64,000 bases of DNA, taken from assembly GCF_028527925.1 (NCBI RefSeq), contig NZ_JAPESW010000006.1, positions 1 through 64,000 of the forward strand, written 5' to 3'. Positions 45,966-56,074 of the stretch are shown here, piece by piece. Each line of letters starts with the position of its first letter. Positions within the stretch are counted from its first letter, which is position 1. The notes below the pieces were generated by a model. The model was not told the DNA's origin. It worked only from the letters and a program-made list of their open reading frames with translations, and did no database searches. The stretch is from Cellulomonas fimi (GTDB lineage: Bacteria > Actinomycetota > Actinomycetes > Actinomycetales > Cellulomonadaceae). The position numbers and the translations under genes are program-made.

Positions 45966-47783
45966 ATGCACCAGCACCGGTCCAGCGCCGCCGTCAGCCG
46001 CGAGCGACCGCCCGGCCACCGTCACGACGCGGTACGCCTCCGCGCTGCCCTCACGTCGACCGGGATCCTCGCGCTCCTCGTCGTCGCCCCCGTCGCGCCT
46101 CCTGCCACGGCGGCCGCGACGGCCACGGCGGACGACGCGCGTCTCACCGGCACCTACGAGCGTCTGCACGCCGACCCCCCGCTCGCCACGCCCGCCGAGC
46201 CGACCACCCTCCGCGCACCCGCAGACGTCGGCGCGCCGCCCGCGAGCGAGGACGCCGCGTCCGGCTCCCCGTCGGCTGCCGCCACGCCCGACCCGACCCA
46301 CGACCTCGTCCGGCTCGCCGACGGCACGGGCGTCCAGGTCGACGGCGACACCGACCTCTTCGACGGCGTGGCGCCCGGCCAGCGCGTCCGTGTGACCGGC
46401 ACGCCGTCGGCGGACGCGCCCGACGTCGCCGAGGCGAGCGCGAGCTTCGAGGGCACGGCGGTGCGCACGCTCTCGGCCGCGCCCGGCACCGCCGCCGTCG
46501 CCGAGCGCACGCTCGCCGTCGTCCTGCTCCGCCTCGGGCCCACGGGCACCGAACCCGTCTCCGCGGACGACGCGCGCCGCGCCTTCTTCACCGCGCCCGA
46601 CTCGGTCGCGGCCTACTTCCGCGAGAGCTCGTGGTCACAGCTCGAGCTGCGCGGGCGCGACCGGCCGGACGGCGACGTCTACGGCTACCTCGAGATCCCC
46701 GCCGGCACCGGCTGCTGGGGCGAGGCGTCGGCCGGGTCGGACGCCGCGCAGGCGGCCGGGCTCGACCTGACCGGCTACGACCACGTCGCGTTCGTGCTCG
46801 ACTCCCCCGACCGCGGCTGCTGGTACGGCGGGTGGGCGTACATCGGCGGTCAGGTGTCCGTGAACCTCTGGGCGGGCGACACGGGCACGCGCGCGGTCGC
46901 GCAGCACGAGCTCGGCCACAACCTCGGTCTCAACCACGCGAACGCCCTCGTGTGCACCGCCGCCGACGGCCGGCCCACGTCCGTCGAGGAGCCCGGCGGC
47001 TGGTGCGCCGTGCAGGAGTACGGCGACCCGTTCGACTCCATGGGCAACACGTGGAACCAGATGCAGTTCTCCGCGACCTACAAGGCCCGGCTCGGGTGGA
47101 TCCCCCCGTCGCGCGTCACGACCGTCACCGAGTCCGGGACGTACGTGCTCGCGGCGTCCGAGGTCCCGACCGACCAGCCACAGGACCTGCGCGTCCCGCT
47201 GCCGTCCGGCGACCACTACGAGCTGGACCTGCGCCAGCCGTACGGCCTCGCCTGGGACACCAAGGTCAGCCTCTACCCGGCGCTCATGAACGGCGTCGAG
47301 ATCCGCCGCGCCACCGAGGCGGGCACCGCGCTCGTCGACACCACGCCCGGCAACGGGTACGACGACGCCGCGCTGCAGGTCGGCCGTACGTTCACGGACG
47401 CGGCGGCCGGCGTCTCGATCCGGACGGAGTCGGTCGGGCCCGCGGGTGCCGTCGTGCGCGTCGACCTCGGCACGGTCTCCGGCGGGTACGCGAGCACCTA
47501 CCCGACGATGACGCTGCGCGGCACGAGCACCGAGTGGGCGGCGGTGCCGATGGCGCTCGTCGCGGACCACACCTGGCGGCTCACGATGCCGTTCGGTGCA
47601 CACCCCGACGAGGCGCTGCAGCTCGACGTCGACGGCAGCGGCGCGGTCGTCTTCGGGGACGCGGACGGCGACGGGATCACCGAGCCCGGCGGGCCCCACA
47701 CCCCGATGACGCAGGGTCCCGCGATCTACGAGGTCACTTTCCGCGACGACACGCTCGCGTACTCGGTCGTGCGCGTCTGGTGA
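45966..47783 (+). CDS. secreted metalloprotease, M11/gametolysin-like, with C-terminal starch-binding-like module
   Basis: 605 residues from ATG 45966. The N-terminus has a basic stretch and the hydrophobic helix ALTSTGILALLVVAPVAPPA, a signal peptide. After a propeptide-like region (about 50-180), the catalytic domain has QHELGHNLGLNHANAL (His314, Glu315, His318, His324) and a Met-turn FDSMGN. The C-terminal ~100 residues (TEWAAVPMALVADHTWRLTM, then FGDADGDGITEPGG and GPAIYEVTFRDDTLAYSVV) resemble modules that bind carbohydrates on secreted glycoside hydrolases. A CelR-like operator upstream suggests that it is made with the cellulase regulon. It may act on wall or plant glycoproteins (inference). 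Confidence 0.82.
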   Translation: MHQHRSSAAVSRERPPGHRHDAVRLRAALTSTGILALLVVAPVAPPATAAATATADDARLTGTYERLHADPPLATPAEPTTLRAPADVGAPPASEDAASGSPSAAATPDPTHDLVRLADGTGVQVDGDTDLFDGVAPGQRVRVTGTPSADAPDVAEASASFEGTAVRTLSAAPGTAAVAERTLAVVLLRLGPTGTEPVSADDARRAFFTAPDSVAAYFRESSWSQLELRGRDRPDGDVYGYLEIPAGTGCWGEASAGSDAAQAAGLDLTGYDHVAFVLDSPDRGCWYGGWAYIGGQVSVNLWAGDTGTRAVAQHELGHNLGLNHANALVCTAADGRPTSVEEPGGWCAVQEYGDPFDSMGNTWNQMQFSATYKARLGWIPPSRVTTVTESGTYVLAASEVPTDQPQDLRVPLPSGDHYELDLRQPYGLAWDTKVSLYPALMNGVEIRRATEAGTALVDTTPGNGYDDAALQVGRTFTDAAAGVSIRTESVGPAGAVVRVDLGTVSGGYASTYPTMTLRGTSTEWAAVPMALVADHTWRLTMPFGAHPDEALQLDVDGSGAVVFGDADGDGITEPGGPHTPMTQGPAIYEVTFRDDTLAYSVVRVW

Positions 47784-47792
47784 CCGGGGCGA

Positions 47793-47818
47793 GCCGCGGC
47801 GCACGACGCCGCCGCGGC
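47793..47818. terminator. possible bidirectional terminator between the protease and hisS
   Basis: A 9-bp stem (GCCGCGGCG / CGCCGCGGC) with an 8-bp loop lies 9 bp past the protease stop, in the gap shared with the converging hisS. Confidence 0.45.
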
Positions 47819-47882
47819 CCGTCCCGCGCACCGTCGCCGTCCGTCCGCACGTCACGCCGACGCACGGACGTCGCGTGACGCG

Positions 47883-49250
47883 TCAGCCCTCGGCCGGCAC
47901 CACGCGGGGCCACAGGTCGTCCGCCGGCGGCGCCCACGACGCGGCGTCGGCGGGCACCTGCTCGCCCGAGCGGATGTCCTTGACCTGGTCGCCCTCGTCG
48001 CCGTCCGGCTGCCCGAGGAACCACACGAACGGGATGCCGCGACGGTCGGCGTGCCGGATCTGCTTGCCGAACTTCGCCGCCGACGGCGCGACCTCGACGG
48101 GGATCCCGCGTGACCGCAGCGCGGTCGCGACGGCGTCGGACCGCGACCGGTCAGCCTCGTCGGTCACGGCGACCAGCACGGCCGACGGCACCGACCGCGT
48201 CGCCCGGACCAGCCCTGCCCCGAGCAGGCGCGACACCAGGCGCGACACACCGATCGACAGACCGACGCCGGGATACGTCGTCGCACCGTCGGACGCGAGG
48301 GTGTCGTAGCGCCCGCCCGAGCAGATCGACCCGAGCGGCTCGTGCCCGACGAGCACCGTCTCGTACACGGAGCCCGTGTAGTAGTCGAGCCCGCGCGCGA
48401 TCTTGAGGTCCGCGACGACGACGCCCGGCGCACGCTGCGCCGCCGCGCGCACGAGCGCGCCGAGCTCGGCGAGGCCCTCGTCGAGCAGCGCGTGCTCGAC
48501 GCCGTGCCGCGCGGCGACCGCGCGGACGGTGTCGACGACCGACTCGTCGTCGCCCTGCACGGACGCGAGGTCGAGGCACGCCTGCGCCTGCTCGGGGCTC
48601 GCGCCCGCCTCGGCGACGAGCAGCTCCGCGACCGCGGGGCCGCCGATCTTGTCGAGCTTGTCGATGCCGCGCAGCACCGCGTCGACGTCGGTCAGCCCGA
48701 GCCCGCGGTAGAAGCCCTCCGCGACCTTGCGGTTGTTCACCAGGATCCGCACCGGCGGCAGGCCGATCTCGCGCAACGCGCCGAGTGCGTCGGCCATGAC
48801 GAGCGGCAGCTCGACCTCGGAGTGGTACGGCAGGTCACCCGCCGCGACGACGTCGATGTCCGCCTGGACGAACTCACGGAACCGGCCGTCCTGGGGGCGC
48901 TCACCACGCCACACCTTCTGGATCTGGTAGCGCCGGAACGGGAACGCGAGGTGCCCGGCGTTCTCGAGCACGTACCGCGCGAACGGCACCGTGAGGTCGA
49001 AGTGCAGCCCCAGCCGGCCGCCGCGGTCCGGGTTCTCCGGGTCCTCGTGCAGCCGCGACAGGACGTAGACCTCCTTCGAGGTCTCCCCCTTGCGCAGCAG
49101 CTGGTCGAGCGGCTCGACCGCGCGCGTCTCGATGCCCGCGAACCCGTGCAGCTCGAACGTCCGCCGCAGGACGTCGAGCACGTGCTGCTCGACGATGCGC
49201 CCGTCGGGCAGCCACTCGGGGAATCCGGACAGGGGTGTGGGTCGCGCCAT
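47883..49250 (-). CDS. hisS: histidyl-tRNA synthetase
   Basis: 455 residues from ATG 49250. Class II motifs: LHFDLTVPFARYV, KVWRGERPQDGRFREFVQ (motif 2), KIARGLDYYTGSVYE (histidine site), GGRYDTL and GVGLSIGVSRL (motif 3), then an anticodon domain. The open frame could extend upstream through the MBL gene region, but that part is out-of-frame noise. The MBL hydrolase precedes it by 103 bp. Confidence 0.97.
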   Translation of the reverse strand: MARPTPLSGFPEWLPDGRIVEQHVLDVLRRTFELHGFAGIETRAVEPLDQLLRKGETSKEVYVLSRLHEDPENPDRGGRLGLHFDLTVPFARYVLENAGHLAFPFRRYQIQKVWRGERPQDGRFREFVQADIDVVAAGDLPYHSEVELPLVMADALGALREIGLPPVRILVNNRKVAEGFYRGLGLTDVDAVLRGIDKLDKIGGPAVAELLVAEAGASPEQAQACLDLASVQGDDESVVDTVRAVAARHGVEHALLDEGLAELGALVRAAAQRAPGVVVADLKIARGLDYYTGSVYETVLVGHEPLGSICSGGRYDTLASDGATTYPGVGLSIGVSRLVSRLLGAGLVRATRSVPSAVLVAVTDEADRSRSDAVATALRSRGIPVEVAPSAAKFGKQIRHADRRGIPFVWFLGQPDGDEGDQVKDIRSGEQVPADAASWAPPADDLWPRVVPAEG

Positions 49251-49353
49251 GGGGTGGAAGTCTTCCAGACCTGTCGCGGGGGTCGCGCCCGCGTTCCGCG
49301 GCAGGAACGGTGACCCGCCCGCAGCGCAGGAGGTGTCCGGTGCGGCGACGCGG

Positions 49354-50079
49354 TCAGCCGCGCGCGAGGAACGGGTTCGTCGCGAGCTCGGTCGCCATGT
49401 CGCTCGTCGGCCCGTGCCCCGGGACGACGACCGCACGCGGGTCGAGCCGTGCGACGACCTCGCGCAGCGTGCGCGCCATGGTCGGCCCGTCCCCGCCCGG
49501 CAGGTCGGTGCGGCCGATCGTCCCCGCGAACAGCACGTCGCCGGTGAGCACGACCGGCTGCTCGTCACCCGCGTCGAGCAGGTACAGCGTCGAGCCCTCC
49601 GTGTGCCCGGGTGCGTGGCGCGCGACCGCCGTGACCTCGCCGACCTGCCACGTGACGTCGTCGCTGCGCGCGTCGGTCCTGTCGACGCCGAACGGCTCGA
49701 GCCGCGTCGGCCGGTGGTAGGCGTGCACGTCCACCCCGGCCGCCGTGAGCGCCTGGCCGAGCGGACCCGACGGGTCGTGCGCCGCACCGCCGAGCACCCC
49801 GAGCGTGCCGAACGGGTCCGCGAGCCGGTACGCGTCGGCGGCGTGCACGCGGACCGGGACGTCGAGCGCGTCCGCGAGCGCGCCGGCGTCCCAGGTGTGG
49901 TCCGCGTGGCCGTGCGTGACGAGCACCGCGACCGGCCGCAGGCCACGCGCGGCGACCTCGGCGGCCACCGGGCCCGCGACGCCCGCGCCCGGGTCGACCA
50001 CGACGCACGTGCCGTCCTCGGCGACGACGACGGTGCACCGGGCCGCGAACACGGGGGCCACGAAGGAGAGGAGATGCAT
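49354..50079 (-). CDS. metallo-beta-lactamase-fold hydrolase (glyoxalase II-like)
   Basis: 241 residues from ATG 50079. VTHGHADHTWD is the HxHxDH zinc motif; further ligands are in HAPGHTEGS and LTGDVLFAGTIGRTD, and VVPGHGP ends the site. This is the glyoxalase II/persulfide dioxygenase-like branch, commonly placed next to hisS in actinobacteria. Substrate unknown. Confidence 0.88.
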   Translation of the reverse strand: MHLLSFVAPVFAARCTVVVAEDGTCVVVDPGAGVAGPVAAEVAARGLRPVAVLVTHGHADHTWDAGALADALDVPVRVHAADAYRLADPFGTLGVLGGAAHDPSGPLGQALTAAGVDVHAYHRPTRLEPFGVDRTDARSDDVTWQVGEVTAVARHAPGHTEGSTLYLLDAGDEQPVVLTGDVLFAGTIGRTDLPGGDGPTMARTLREVVARLDPRAVVVPGHGPTSDMATELATNPFLARG

Positions 50080-50231
50080 GCCCCGCACGGTAGCCCGCGA
50101 CGCCCGCGGCGCGTCCGCGCGTCGGTCGTTGCCTCGACCCGGGTCCGTGCTGCCTAGACTGTCCGGGGTTCCTTCGTGCGGTGCGGCAGGTCGACGCCTG
50201 TCGTGCCGCACCGTCGACGCGAGGAGTGTGC

Positions 50232-51005
50232 GTGTCCAGCAAGCGCGAGCGCGAGTACGAGCGCCGCCGGTACGAGAAGTGGCAGGAGCGTCAGGCGCAG
50301 GCGCGGGCGCGCCATCGCCGTCAGCGCGTGATCGCGGGATCCGTCGTCGGGGTGCTGGTCCTCGGCCTCGGCATCGGTGCCGCGGTCGCCCTCACGCGCG
50401 ACGACGCGCCGCCGACGGCCGACGCGAGCACTCCCCCGGCCACGACCCCCGATCCCGGCGCGACGGCGCGCACCGGCAACGGCGGTGTCGTGCCCGACCC
50501 CGCCGCGGCCGAGGGGCGCACGTGGACCGGCGAGCTCGCGCTCTCGCAGGGCACGATCGGGTTCGAGCTCGACGGTGCCGCCGCGCCGCAGGCCGTCGCG
50601 AACTTCGTGACGCTCGCCGGCGAGGGCTACTTCGACGGGACGACGTGCCACCGCCTCACCACGCAGGGCATCTACGTGCTGCAGTGCGGCGACCCGACGG
50701 CCACCGGCACCGGCGGCCCGGGCTACTCGTGGGGCCCGATCGAGAACGCGCCGGCCGACGACCTCTACCCCGCGGGGACGATCGCCATGGCCCGCCAGGG
50801 CGGCAACGGCGAGTCCATGGGCAGCCAGTTCTTCCTCGTGTACGAGGATTCGCAGATCCCGTCGGACTCGGCGGGTGGATACACCGTGTTCGGCCACATC
50901 ACGTCCGGCCTGGACGTGCTGCAGGCCATCGCTGACGCGGGCACCGTGGAGGGGTCCGAGACCCCGGTGGACGCCGTCACCATCGAGGGAGTGGAGACCC
51001 AGTGA
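50232..51005 (+). CDS. membrane-anchored cyclophilin-type peptidyl-prolyl isomerase
   Basis: 257 residues from GTG 50232, with GAGGAG 5 bp upstream. A highly charged cytoplasmic start (SSKREREYERRRYEKWQERQ), one transmembrane helix (VIAGSVVGVLVLGLGIGAAVAL), a Pro/Thr linker, and a cyclophilin domain with NFVTLAGEGYFDGTTCHRL, GTIAMARQGGNGESMGSQFFL and GYTVFGHITSGLDVL. It probably folds secreted proteins. Its stop overlaps the DUF349 gene start (GTGA). Confidence 0.9.
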   Translation: MSSKREREYERRRYEKWQERQAQARARHRRQRVIAGSVVGVLVLGLGIGAAVALTRDDAPPTADASTPPATTPDPGATARTGNGGVVPDPAAAEGRTWTGELALSQGTIGFELDGAAAPQAVANFVTLAGEGYFDGTTCHRLTTQGIYVLQCGDPTATGTGGPGYSWGPIENAPADDLYPAGTIAMARQGGNGESMGSQFFLVYEDSQIPSDSAGGYTVFGHITSGLDVLQAIADAGTVEGSETPVDAVTIEGVETQ

Positions 51006-52950
51006 CCGAGACCCCCGCATCGACCTCCTCGCCGGAGGAGCCGACGCCCACTCCCCCGACCTCCGCTCCCGCCGTCGACCAGGGCGACGCACCGACGACG
51101 GACTCCGCACCCGCGGACACCATCACCGCCGACGAGGCCACGACGACGGACGACTCGACCGACGCCGGCACCGGGAGCGACACCGGCGACGCAGCCGAGG
51201 CGGACGACCTGACAGCCGGTTCCGCACCGGGCCCCGACACGGTCGACGCGGTGGCCGCGACCAATGCCACCGACGAGGCAGCGGAGGTCGGTACCGACGC
51301 GCCTGGCACCGTCGAGGCAGCCACGGCGACCGATGAGCCCGGCACCGACGAGGCCACCACGGCGACCGACGAGCCCGGCACCGTCGTGGCGACTGCCGCG
51401 TCCGACGAGCCGAGCCCGGTGGACGCAGCCGAGGCGACCGGCTCGGCCGACGCCGCGGACGCCGACGAGGTGACCGCGGCGGAGACGACCTCGGCCGCGA
51501 CCGCCGACGAGATCGCCACCGCCGAGGCGGCCGACGAGGCGACCACGACGCAGGACGCCGACGAGGCGAGCACGCCGGAGGACGTCGACCGGTCGAGCAC
51601 GACGGACGACGGCGGGACGGCCGAGACGGCCGAGACGGCTGACGAGACCCCGGTCACGCCGTCGCCCGCGGCGACCGTGCCGGCACCGCGTCCGACGCCC
51701 GCGTCGGCGCGCCCCGGCCCGCGCCCGCGTCCGGTGCCGCACCCGCCCGCGAGGCCGCGGGCGAGCGCGTGGTCGGGCAGTTCCCGGGCGCGTCCAGCGA
51801 GGAGGCGCTCGCCCTCTACGTGCGCCGCTACCTCGACCTCCAGGCGAAGGTCACGCTGTTCGAGGCGCGGCTGCAGGCGACGGACCTGTCGGTCAAGGAG
51901 ATCGACCAGACGCTCACGCGCCTCACGGAGGAGCTCAAGGAGCCGGCGGCGGTCGGCGACCTCGACGGTCTGCGCGCGCGCCTGGACTCGCTGCGCGGCG
52001 TCGCCGCCGAGCGTCGGGCCGCGGCGGACGCCGAGCGGCAGGCCGCACGTCAGGCTGCCCTCGAGGCGCGCACGGCGATCGTCGAGCAGGCGGAGAAGAT
52101 CGCGGCCACGGACCCCGCCCGGATCCAGTGGCGGCCCGCCGGCGAGCAGCTGCGCACGCTCCTCGAGGAGTGGAAGACCGCGCAGCGCAGCGGACCGCGC
52201 CTGGACCGTCCGACGGAGGAGTCGCTGTGGAAGCGGTTCAGCCACGCCCGGACGACGTTCGACCGTGAGCGCCGGCACTTCTTCGCCGAGCTCGAGGCGC
52301 GCAACGCGGGCGCCAAGGCCGCGAAGGAGCAGCTGGTCGCCGAGGCCGAGCGGCTGCAGGACAGCACGGACTGGGGGCCGACCGCGGGTGCGTTCCGCGA
52401 CCTGATGACCCGCTGGAAGGCGGCCGGTCGGGCCAGCCGGGCGGACGACGACGCGCTGTGGGCCCGGTTCCGTGCGGCGCAGGACGCGTTCTTCGCGGCA
52501 CGCGACGCGCACTCCGCGGCGACGGACACCGAGTTCCGCGCCAACCTCGAGGTCAAGGAGGCGCTGCTCGTCGAGGCGGAGGCGCTCGTGCCGGTGCGCG
52601 ACCTCAACGCGGCGAAGCAGGCGATCCGCTCGATCCAGGACCGCTGGGAGGCCGCGGGCAAGGTGCCGCGTGCCGACATCCAGCGCGTCGAGGGCCGCCT
52701 CCGGGCGGTCGAGTCCGCGATCCGCGACGCGGAGCAGGCGCAGTGGCGTCGCACGAACCCGGAGACGCGCGCACGCGCCGAGGGTGCGGCCGCGCAGCTC
52801 GAGCAGGCGATCGCCGGGCTCGAGGCCGACCTCGAGCGCGCGAAGGCCGCGGGCGACGCACGCCGGATCGCCGACGCGCAGGCCGCGCTCGACGCACGCC
52901 GGTCGTGGCTCGAGCAGGTCCAGCGGGCCGCGGAGGACGCGCGCGGCTGA
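51002..52950 (+). pseudogene. DUF349 protein gene broken by a frameshift
   Basis: From GTG 51002 one frame codes an acidic Thr/Asp/Glu/Ala-rich N-terminus (about 245 residues, with ATDEPGT-type repeats), ending in PRPRPVPHPP near 51747. DUF349 sequence then continues in a different frame from about 51748 (REAAGERVVGQFPGASSEEAL) to 52950. It contains three or more DUF349 helical units such as WKTAQRSGPRLDRPTEESLW and WKAAGRASRADDDALWARF. Full-length actinobacterial homologues have a GRV..DGTVYV segment just before REA; it is absent here, so bases seem to be lost at about 51735-51750. This is either a real inactivating deletion or an assembly gap in GC-rich repeats. The GTG at 51769 could still start a 393-residue DUF349-only protein. 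Confidence 0.75.
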
Positions 52951-52978
52951 CCCGTCGCGACGCACCGTCGTCCACAGC

Positions 52979-53014
52979 CGGAGCCGGGCCGCCCCACGGG
53001 GTGGTCCGGCTCCG
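52979..53014 (+). terminator. terminator after the DUF349 gene
   Basis: A 9-bp stem (CGGAGCCGG / CCGGCTCCG), extended by weaker pairing into an 18-bp loop, lies 28 bp after the stop and directly before the next ATG. Confidence 0.6.
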
Positions 53015-53016
53015 TC

Positions 53017-53751
53017 ATGCTGGCGCGCGTGCCGAGCCTCGCCGACCTCCGCCCGCACGAGCGGCCACTGCCGACCGTCGTCCGCCGGCGCGACGTCGGA
53101 GCCGCCGCCTGGTGCGCGCTGGTCCGCGACGGTGTGCTCCGCCCCGTGTGGTGGGACGTCGCGGTCGTCGCCGACCTCCCCCTGTCCCCCGCGCTGCGGG
53201 GCGCGTCGCTGGTGGACGAGGTACCGCGCGGCGTCGTCGTGGGGCGCCGCAGCGCGGCCTGGGTCCACGCCGGCGGCCGGGCCCCCGAGAAGGTCGAGCT
53301 CCTCGTCGGCAGCGGCCGCCGCCGGGTCGCGCCGAGCGGTCGGCGGACGTCGGCGGAGGCCGACCTGAGGCCGTGGGACGTCGAGCTCGTCGGGGGCGTC
53401 CGTGTCACGACGGTCCACCGCACCGGGACCGACGTCGCACGCTTCGTGGAACCGGCCCGGGCACGCCCGCTGCTGCTCGATCTCGTGCACGCCGGCTTCG
53501 ACCCCGGGGCGGCGCTGCGCGACCTCCACGCGCTGCGGGGCCGGCGCGGTGTGCGGCAGGCGCGCGACGTGCTGCGCAGCCTGGCCGACGCGTCAGGCGC
53601 GGATGACGGGCTCCTCGGCAGCCTTCGACCCGGTGATGCGGTACACGTCGAACACGCCCTCGACCTTGCGGACGGCGGCCAGCACGGAGGCGAGGTGCGA
53701 CGGCTCGGCCATCTCGAACACGAACCGCGACAGCGCGACCCGGTCGCGTGA
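53017..53751 (+). CDS. AbiEi-antitoxin-like protein, 3' end overlapping rel
   Basis: Up to 244 residues from ATG 53017 (GTG 53029 is an alternative). An N-terminal winged-helix-like part ([26 protein letters not shown]), then [21 protein letters not shown] and [17 protein letters not shown], follows actinobacterial proteins annotated as AbiEi-type antitoxin domain. No toxin gene lies beside it. The last ~53 codons are antisense to the 3' end of rel, which is unusual; that part may be non-homologous tail. A hairpin ends 3 bp before its ATG, so its promoter is unclear. Confidence 0.55.
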   Translation: MLARVPSLADLRPHERPLPTVVRRRDVGAAAWCALVRDGVLRPVWWDVAVVADLPLSPALRGASLVDEVPRGVVVGRRSAAWVHAGGRAPEKVELLVGSGRRRVAPSGRRTSAEADLRPWDVELVGGVRVTTVHRTGTDVARFVEPARARPLLLDLVHAGFDPGAALRDLHALRGRRGVRQARDVLRSLADASGADDGLLGSLRPGDAVHVEHALDLADGGQHGGEVRRLGHLEHEPRQRDPVA

Positions 53752-55926
53752 GGTCGACACGGACGCCGACAGGATGTTGACGTGGTGGTCCGACAGGACG
53801 CGCGTGACGTCGGACAGCAGGCGGCTGCGGTCGAGCGCCTCGACCTGGATCTGCACGAGGAACAGCGTCGAGCTCGTGTGGCTCCACTCGACGTCGACCA
53901 TGCGCTCCGGCTGCGACCGCAGGGCGTCGACGTTCACGCAGTCCGACCGGTGCACGCTGACGCCGGCGCCGCGCGTCACGAACCCGACGATGTCGTCGCC
54001 CGGCACGGGGGTGCAGCACTTGGCGAGCTTGACCCAGATGTCGTCGACACCCTTGACGACCACACCCACGTCGCCCGTCCGCACCCGACGGGCCGTCGGC
54101 CCGGGACGTGCGGCCTCCGCGAGGTCCTCCTCGGCCGCCGGCTCGCCGCCGAGCGAGTGGACCAGCCGCTGCACGACGGTCGCCGCGGACACCTGGCCCT
54201 CGCCGATCGCGGCGTACAGCGCGGACACGTCCTGGTAGCGCATCTCGTTCGCGAGGGCGACGAGCGACTCGTGGGACAGCAGGCGCTGGATCGGCAGGTT
54301 CTGCTTGCGCATCGCCTTCGCGATGGCGTCCTTCCCGTGCTCGATCGCCTCCTCGCGGCGCTCCTTGGAGAACCACTGGCGGATCTTGTTGCGGGCGCGC
54401 GGGCTCTTGACGAACCCGAGCCAGTCGCGCGACGGCCCGGCCGTCTCCGACTTGGACGTGAAGACGTCGACGACGTCGCCGTTCTCGAGCGCGGAGTCGA
54501 GCGGCACGAGCCGCCCGTTGACGCGCGCGCCCATCGTCCGGTGGCCGACCTCGGTGTGCACGGCGTACGCGAAGTCGACGGGCGTCGAGCCGGACGGCAG
54601 CGCGATGACGTCGCCCTTGGGCGTGAAGACGTAGACCTCGGAGCCGGCGATCTCGAAGCGCAGCGAGTCGAGGAACTCGGTCGGGTCGGCGGTCTCCTTC
54701 TGCCAGTCGACGAGCTGGCGCAGCCAGACCATGTCGTTGCCCGCGGCGTCGGTCTGCCCGCCCGCGGCGTTCTTCGCCGTCTCCTTGTACTTCCAGTGCG
54801 CGGCGACGCCGTACTCCGCACGCCGGTGCATGTCGTGCGTCCGGATCTGGATCTCGACGGGCTTGCCGCCGGGGCCGATCACGGTCGTGTGCAGCGACTG
54901 GTAGAGGTTGAACTTGGGCATCGCGATGTAGTCCTTGAACCGGCCGGGGACGGGGTTCCATCGCGCGTGCAGGGCGCCGAGCGCCGCGTAGCAGTCCCGC
55001 ACCGTGTCGACCAGGACGCGCACGCCGACCAGGTCGTAGATGTCGGCGAAGTCGCGGCCGCGCACGATCATCTTCTGGTAGATCGAGTAGTAGTGCTTCG
55101 GCCGGCCCGTGACGGTGGCCTTGATCTTCGCGCTGCGCAGGTCGGCGCCGACCTGCTCACGGACGACGGCCAGGTACTCCTCACGGGCCGGGGCGCGCTC
55201 GGCGACCAGGTGCACGATCTCGTCGTAGAGCTTGGGGTAGAGCGTCGCGAACGACAGGTCCTCGAGCTCCCACTTGATCGTGTTCATGCCGAGCCGGTGG
55301 GCCAGCGGCGCGTAGATCTCGAGCGTCTCGCGGGCCTTCTTCTCGGCCGAGGTCGAGGCGACGAACTTCCAGGTGCGCGCGTTGTGCAGGCGGTCGGCGA
55401 GCTTGATGACGAGCACGCGGATGTCGCGCGACATCGCGACGACCATCTTGCGGACCGTCTCGGCCTGCGCGGCGTCGCCGTAGGTGACCTTGTCGAGCTT
55501 GGTGACGCCGTCGACGAGCATCGCGACCTCGGGGCCGAACTCGCGACGCAGCTGGTCGAGCGAGTACTCGGTGTCCTCGACGGTGTCGTGCAGGAGCGCG
55601 GCGGCGAGCGTCGACGGCGTCATCCCGAGCTCGGCGAGGATCGTCGCGACGGCGACGGGGTGCGTGATGTACGGGTCGCCGCTCTTGCGCAGCTGCCCCC
55701 GGTGCGCCTTCTCCGCGACGACGTACGCCTGCTCCACCACGGCCAGGTCGGCCTTGGGGTGGTTGGTGCGCGCGGCCTGCAGCACCGGCTCGAGCGCCGG
55801 GAACGCGGGCCCTGACCGCTGGCCGAACCGCACGAGGCGCGACCGCACGCGGCTCGACGCGCTGGCACCGTTGTCGGCCGCCACCTCGGGCGCGGCGGTC
55901 TCGGGCGCTCGTACGTCGTCGCTCAT
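53593..55926 (-). CDS. rel: bifunctional (p)ppGpp synthetase/hydrolase
   Basis: 777 residues. The HD hydrolase domain has His89, His113-Asp114 and the following ED in [11 protein letters not shown]. The synthetase has [13 protein letters not shown] and [23 protein letters not shown] domain ([20 protein letters not shown]), a conserved Cys region ([19 protein letters not shown]) and a C-terminal ACT domain follow. Both catalytic halves look intact. It controls the stringent response. It follows apt after 148 bp. Confidence 0.97.
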   Translation of the reverse strand: MSDDVRAPETAAPEVAADNGASASSRVRSRLVRFGQRSGPAFPALEPVLQAARTNHPKADLAVVEQAYVVAEKAHRGQLRKSGDPYITHPVAVATILAELGMTPSTLAAALLHDTVEDTEYSLDQLRREFGPEVAMLVDGVTKLDKVTYGDAAQAETVRKMVVAMSRDIRVLVIKLADRLHNARTWKFVASTSAEKKARETLEIYAPLAHRLGMNTIKWELEDLSFATLYPKLYDEIVHLVAERAPAREEYLAVVREQVGADLRSAKIKATVTGRPKHYYSIYQKMIVRGRDFADIYDLVGVRVLVDTVRDCYAALGALHARWNPVPGRFKDYIAMPKFNLYQSLHTTVIGPGGKPVEIQIRTHDMHRRAEYGVAAHWKYKETAKNAAGGQTDAAGNDMVWLRQLVDWQKETADPTEFLDSLRFEIAGSEVYVFTPKGDVIALPSGSTPVDFAYAVHTEVGHRTMGARVNGRLVPLDSALENGDVVDVFTSKSETAGPSRDWLGFVKSPRARNKIRQWFSKERREEAIEHGKDAIAKAMRKQNLPIQRLLSHESLVALANEMRYQDVSALYAAIGEGQVSAATVVQRLVHSLGGEPAAEEDLAEAARPGPTARRVRTGDVGVVVKGVDDIWVKLAKCCTPVPGDDIVGFVTRGAGVSVHRSDCVNVDALRSQPERMVDVEWSHTSSTLFLVQIQVEALDRSRLLSDVTRVLSDHHVNILSASVSTSRDRVALSRFVFEMAEPSHLASVLAAVRKVEGVFDVYRITGSKAAEEPVIRA

Positions 55927-56074
55927 GCCACCCCTCCCGCGGTCGTCGCCCCCTGGGACGTCTCGGCGGCCAGAGGCGGGACGTCCGACCCGCGGGGACC
56001 GGTTCGCAGCAGTCTACGTCCGCTCGCACGCGCGTACGGACACAGGCCCGCGAGCGTCACCGCGACGGACGAGG

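Noticed and set aside
49251..49946. A longer hisS frame extending upstream
   Set aside because: That stretch is antisense-free but overlaps the MBL hydrolase in another frame; hisS homology begins at MARPTPLSGFPEW.
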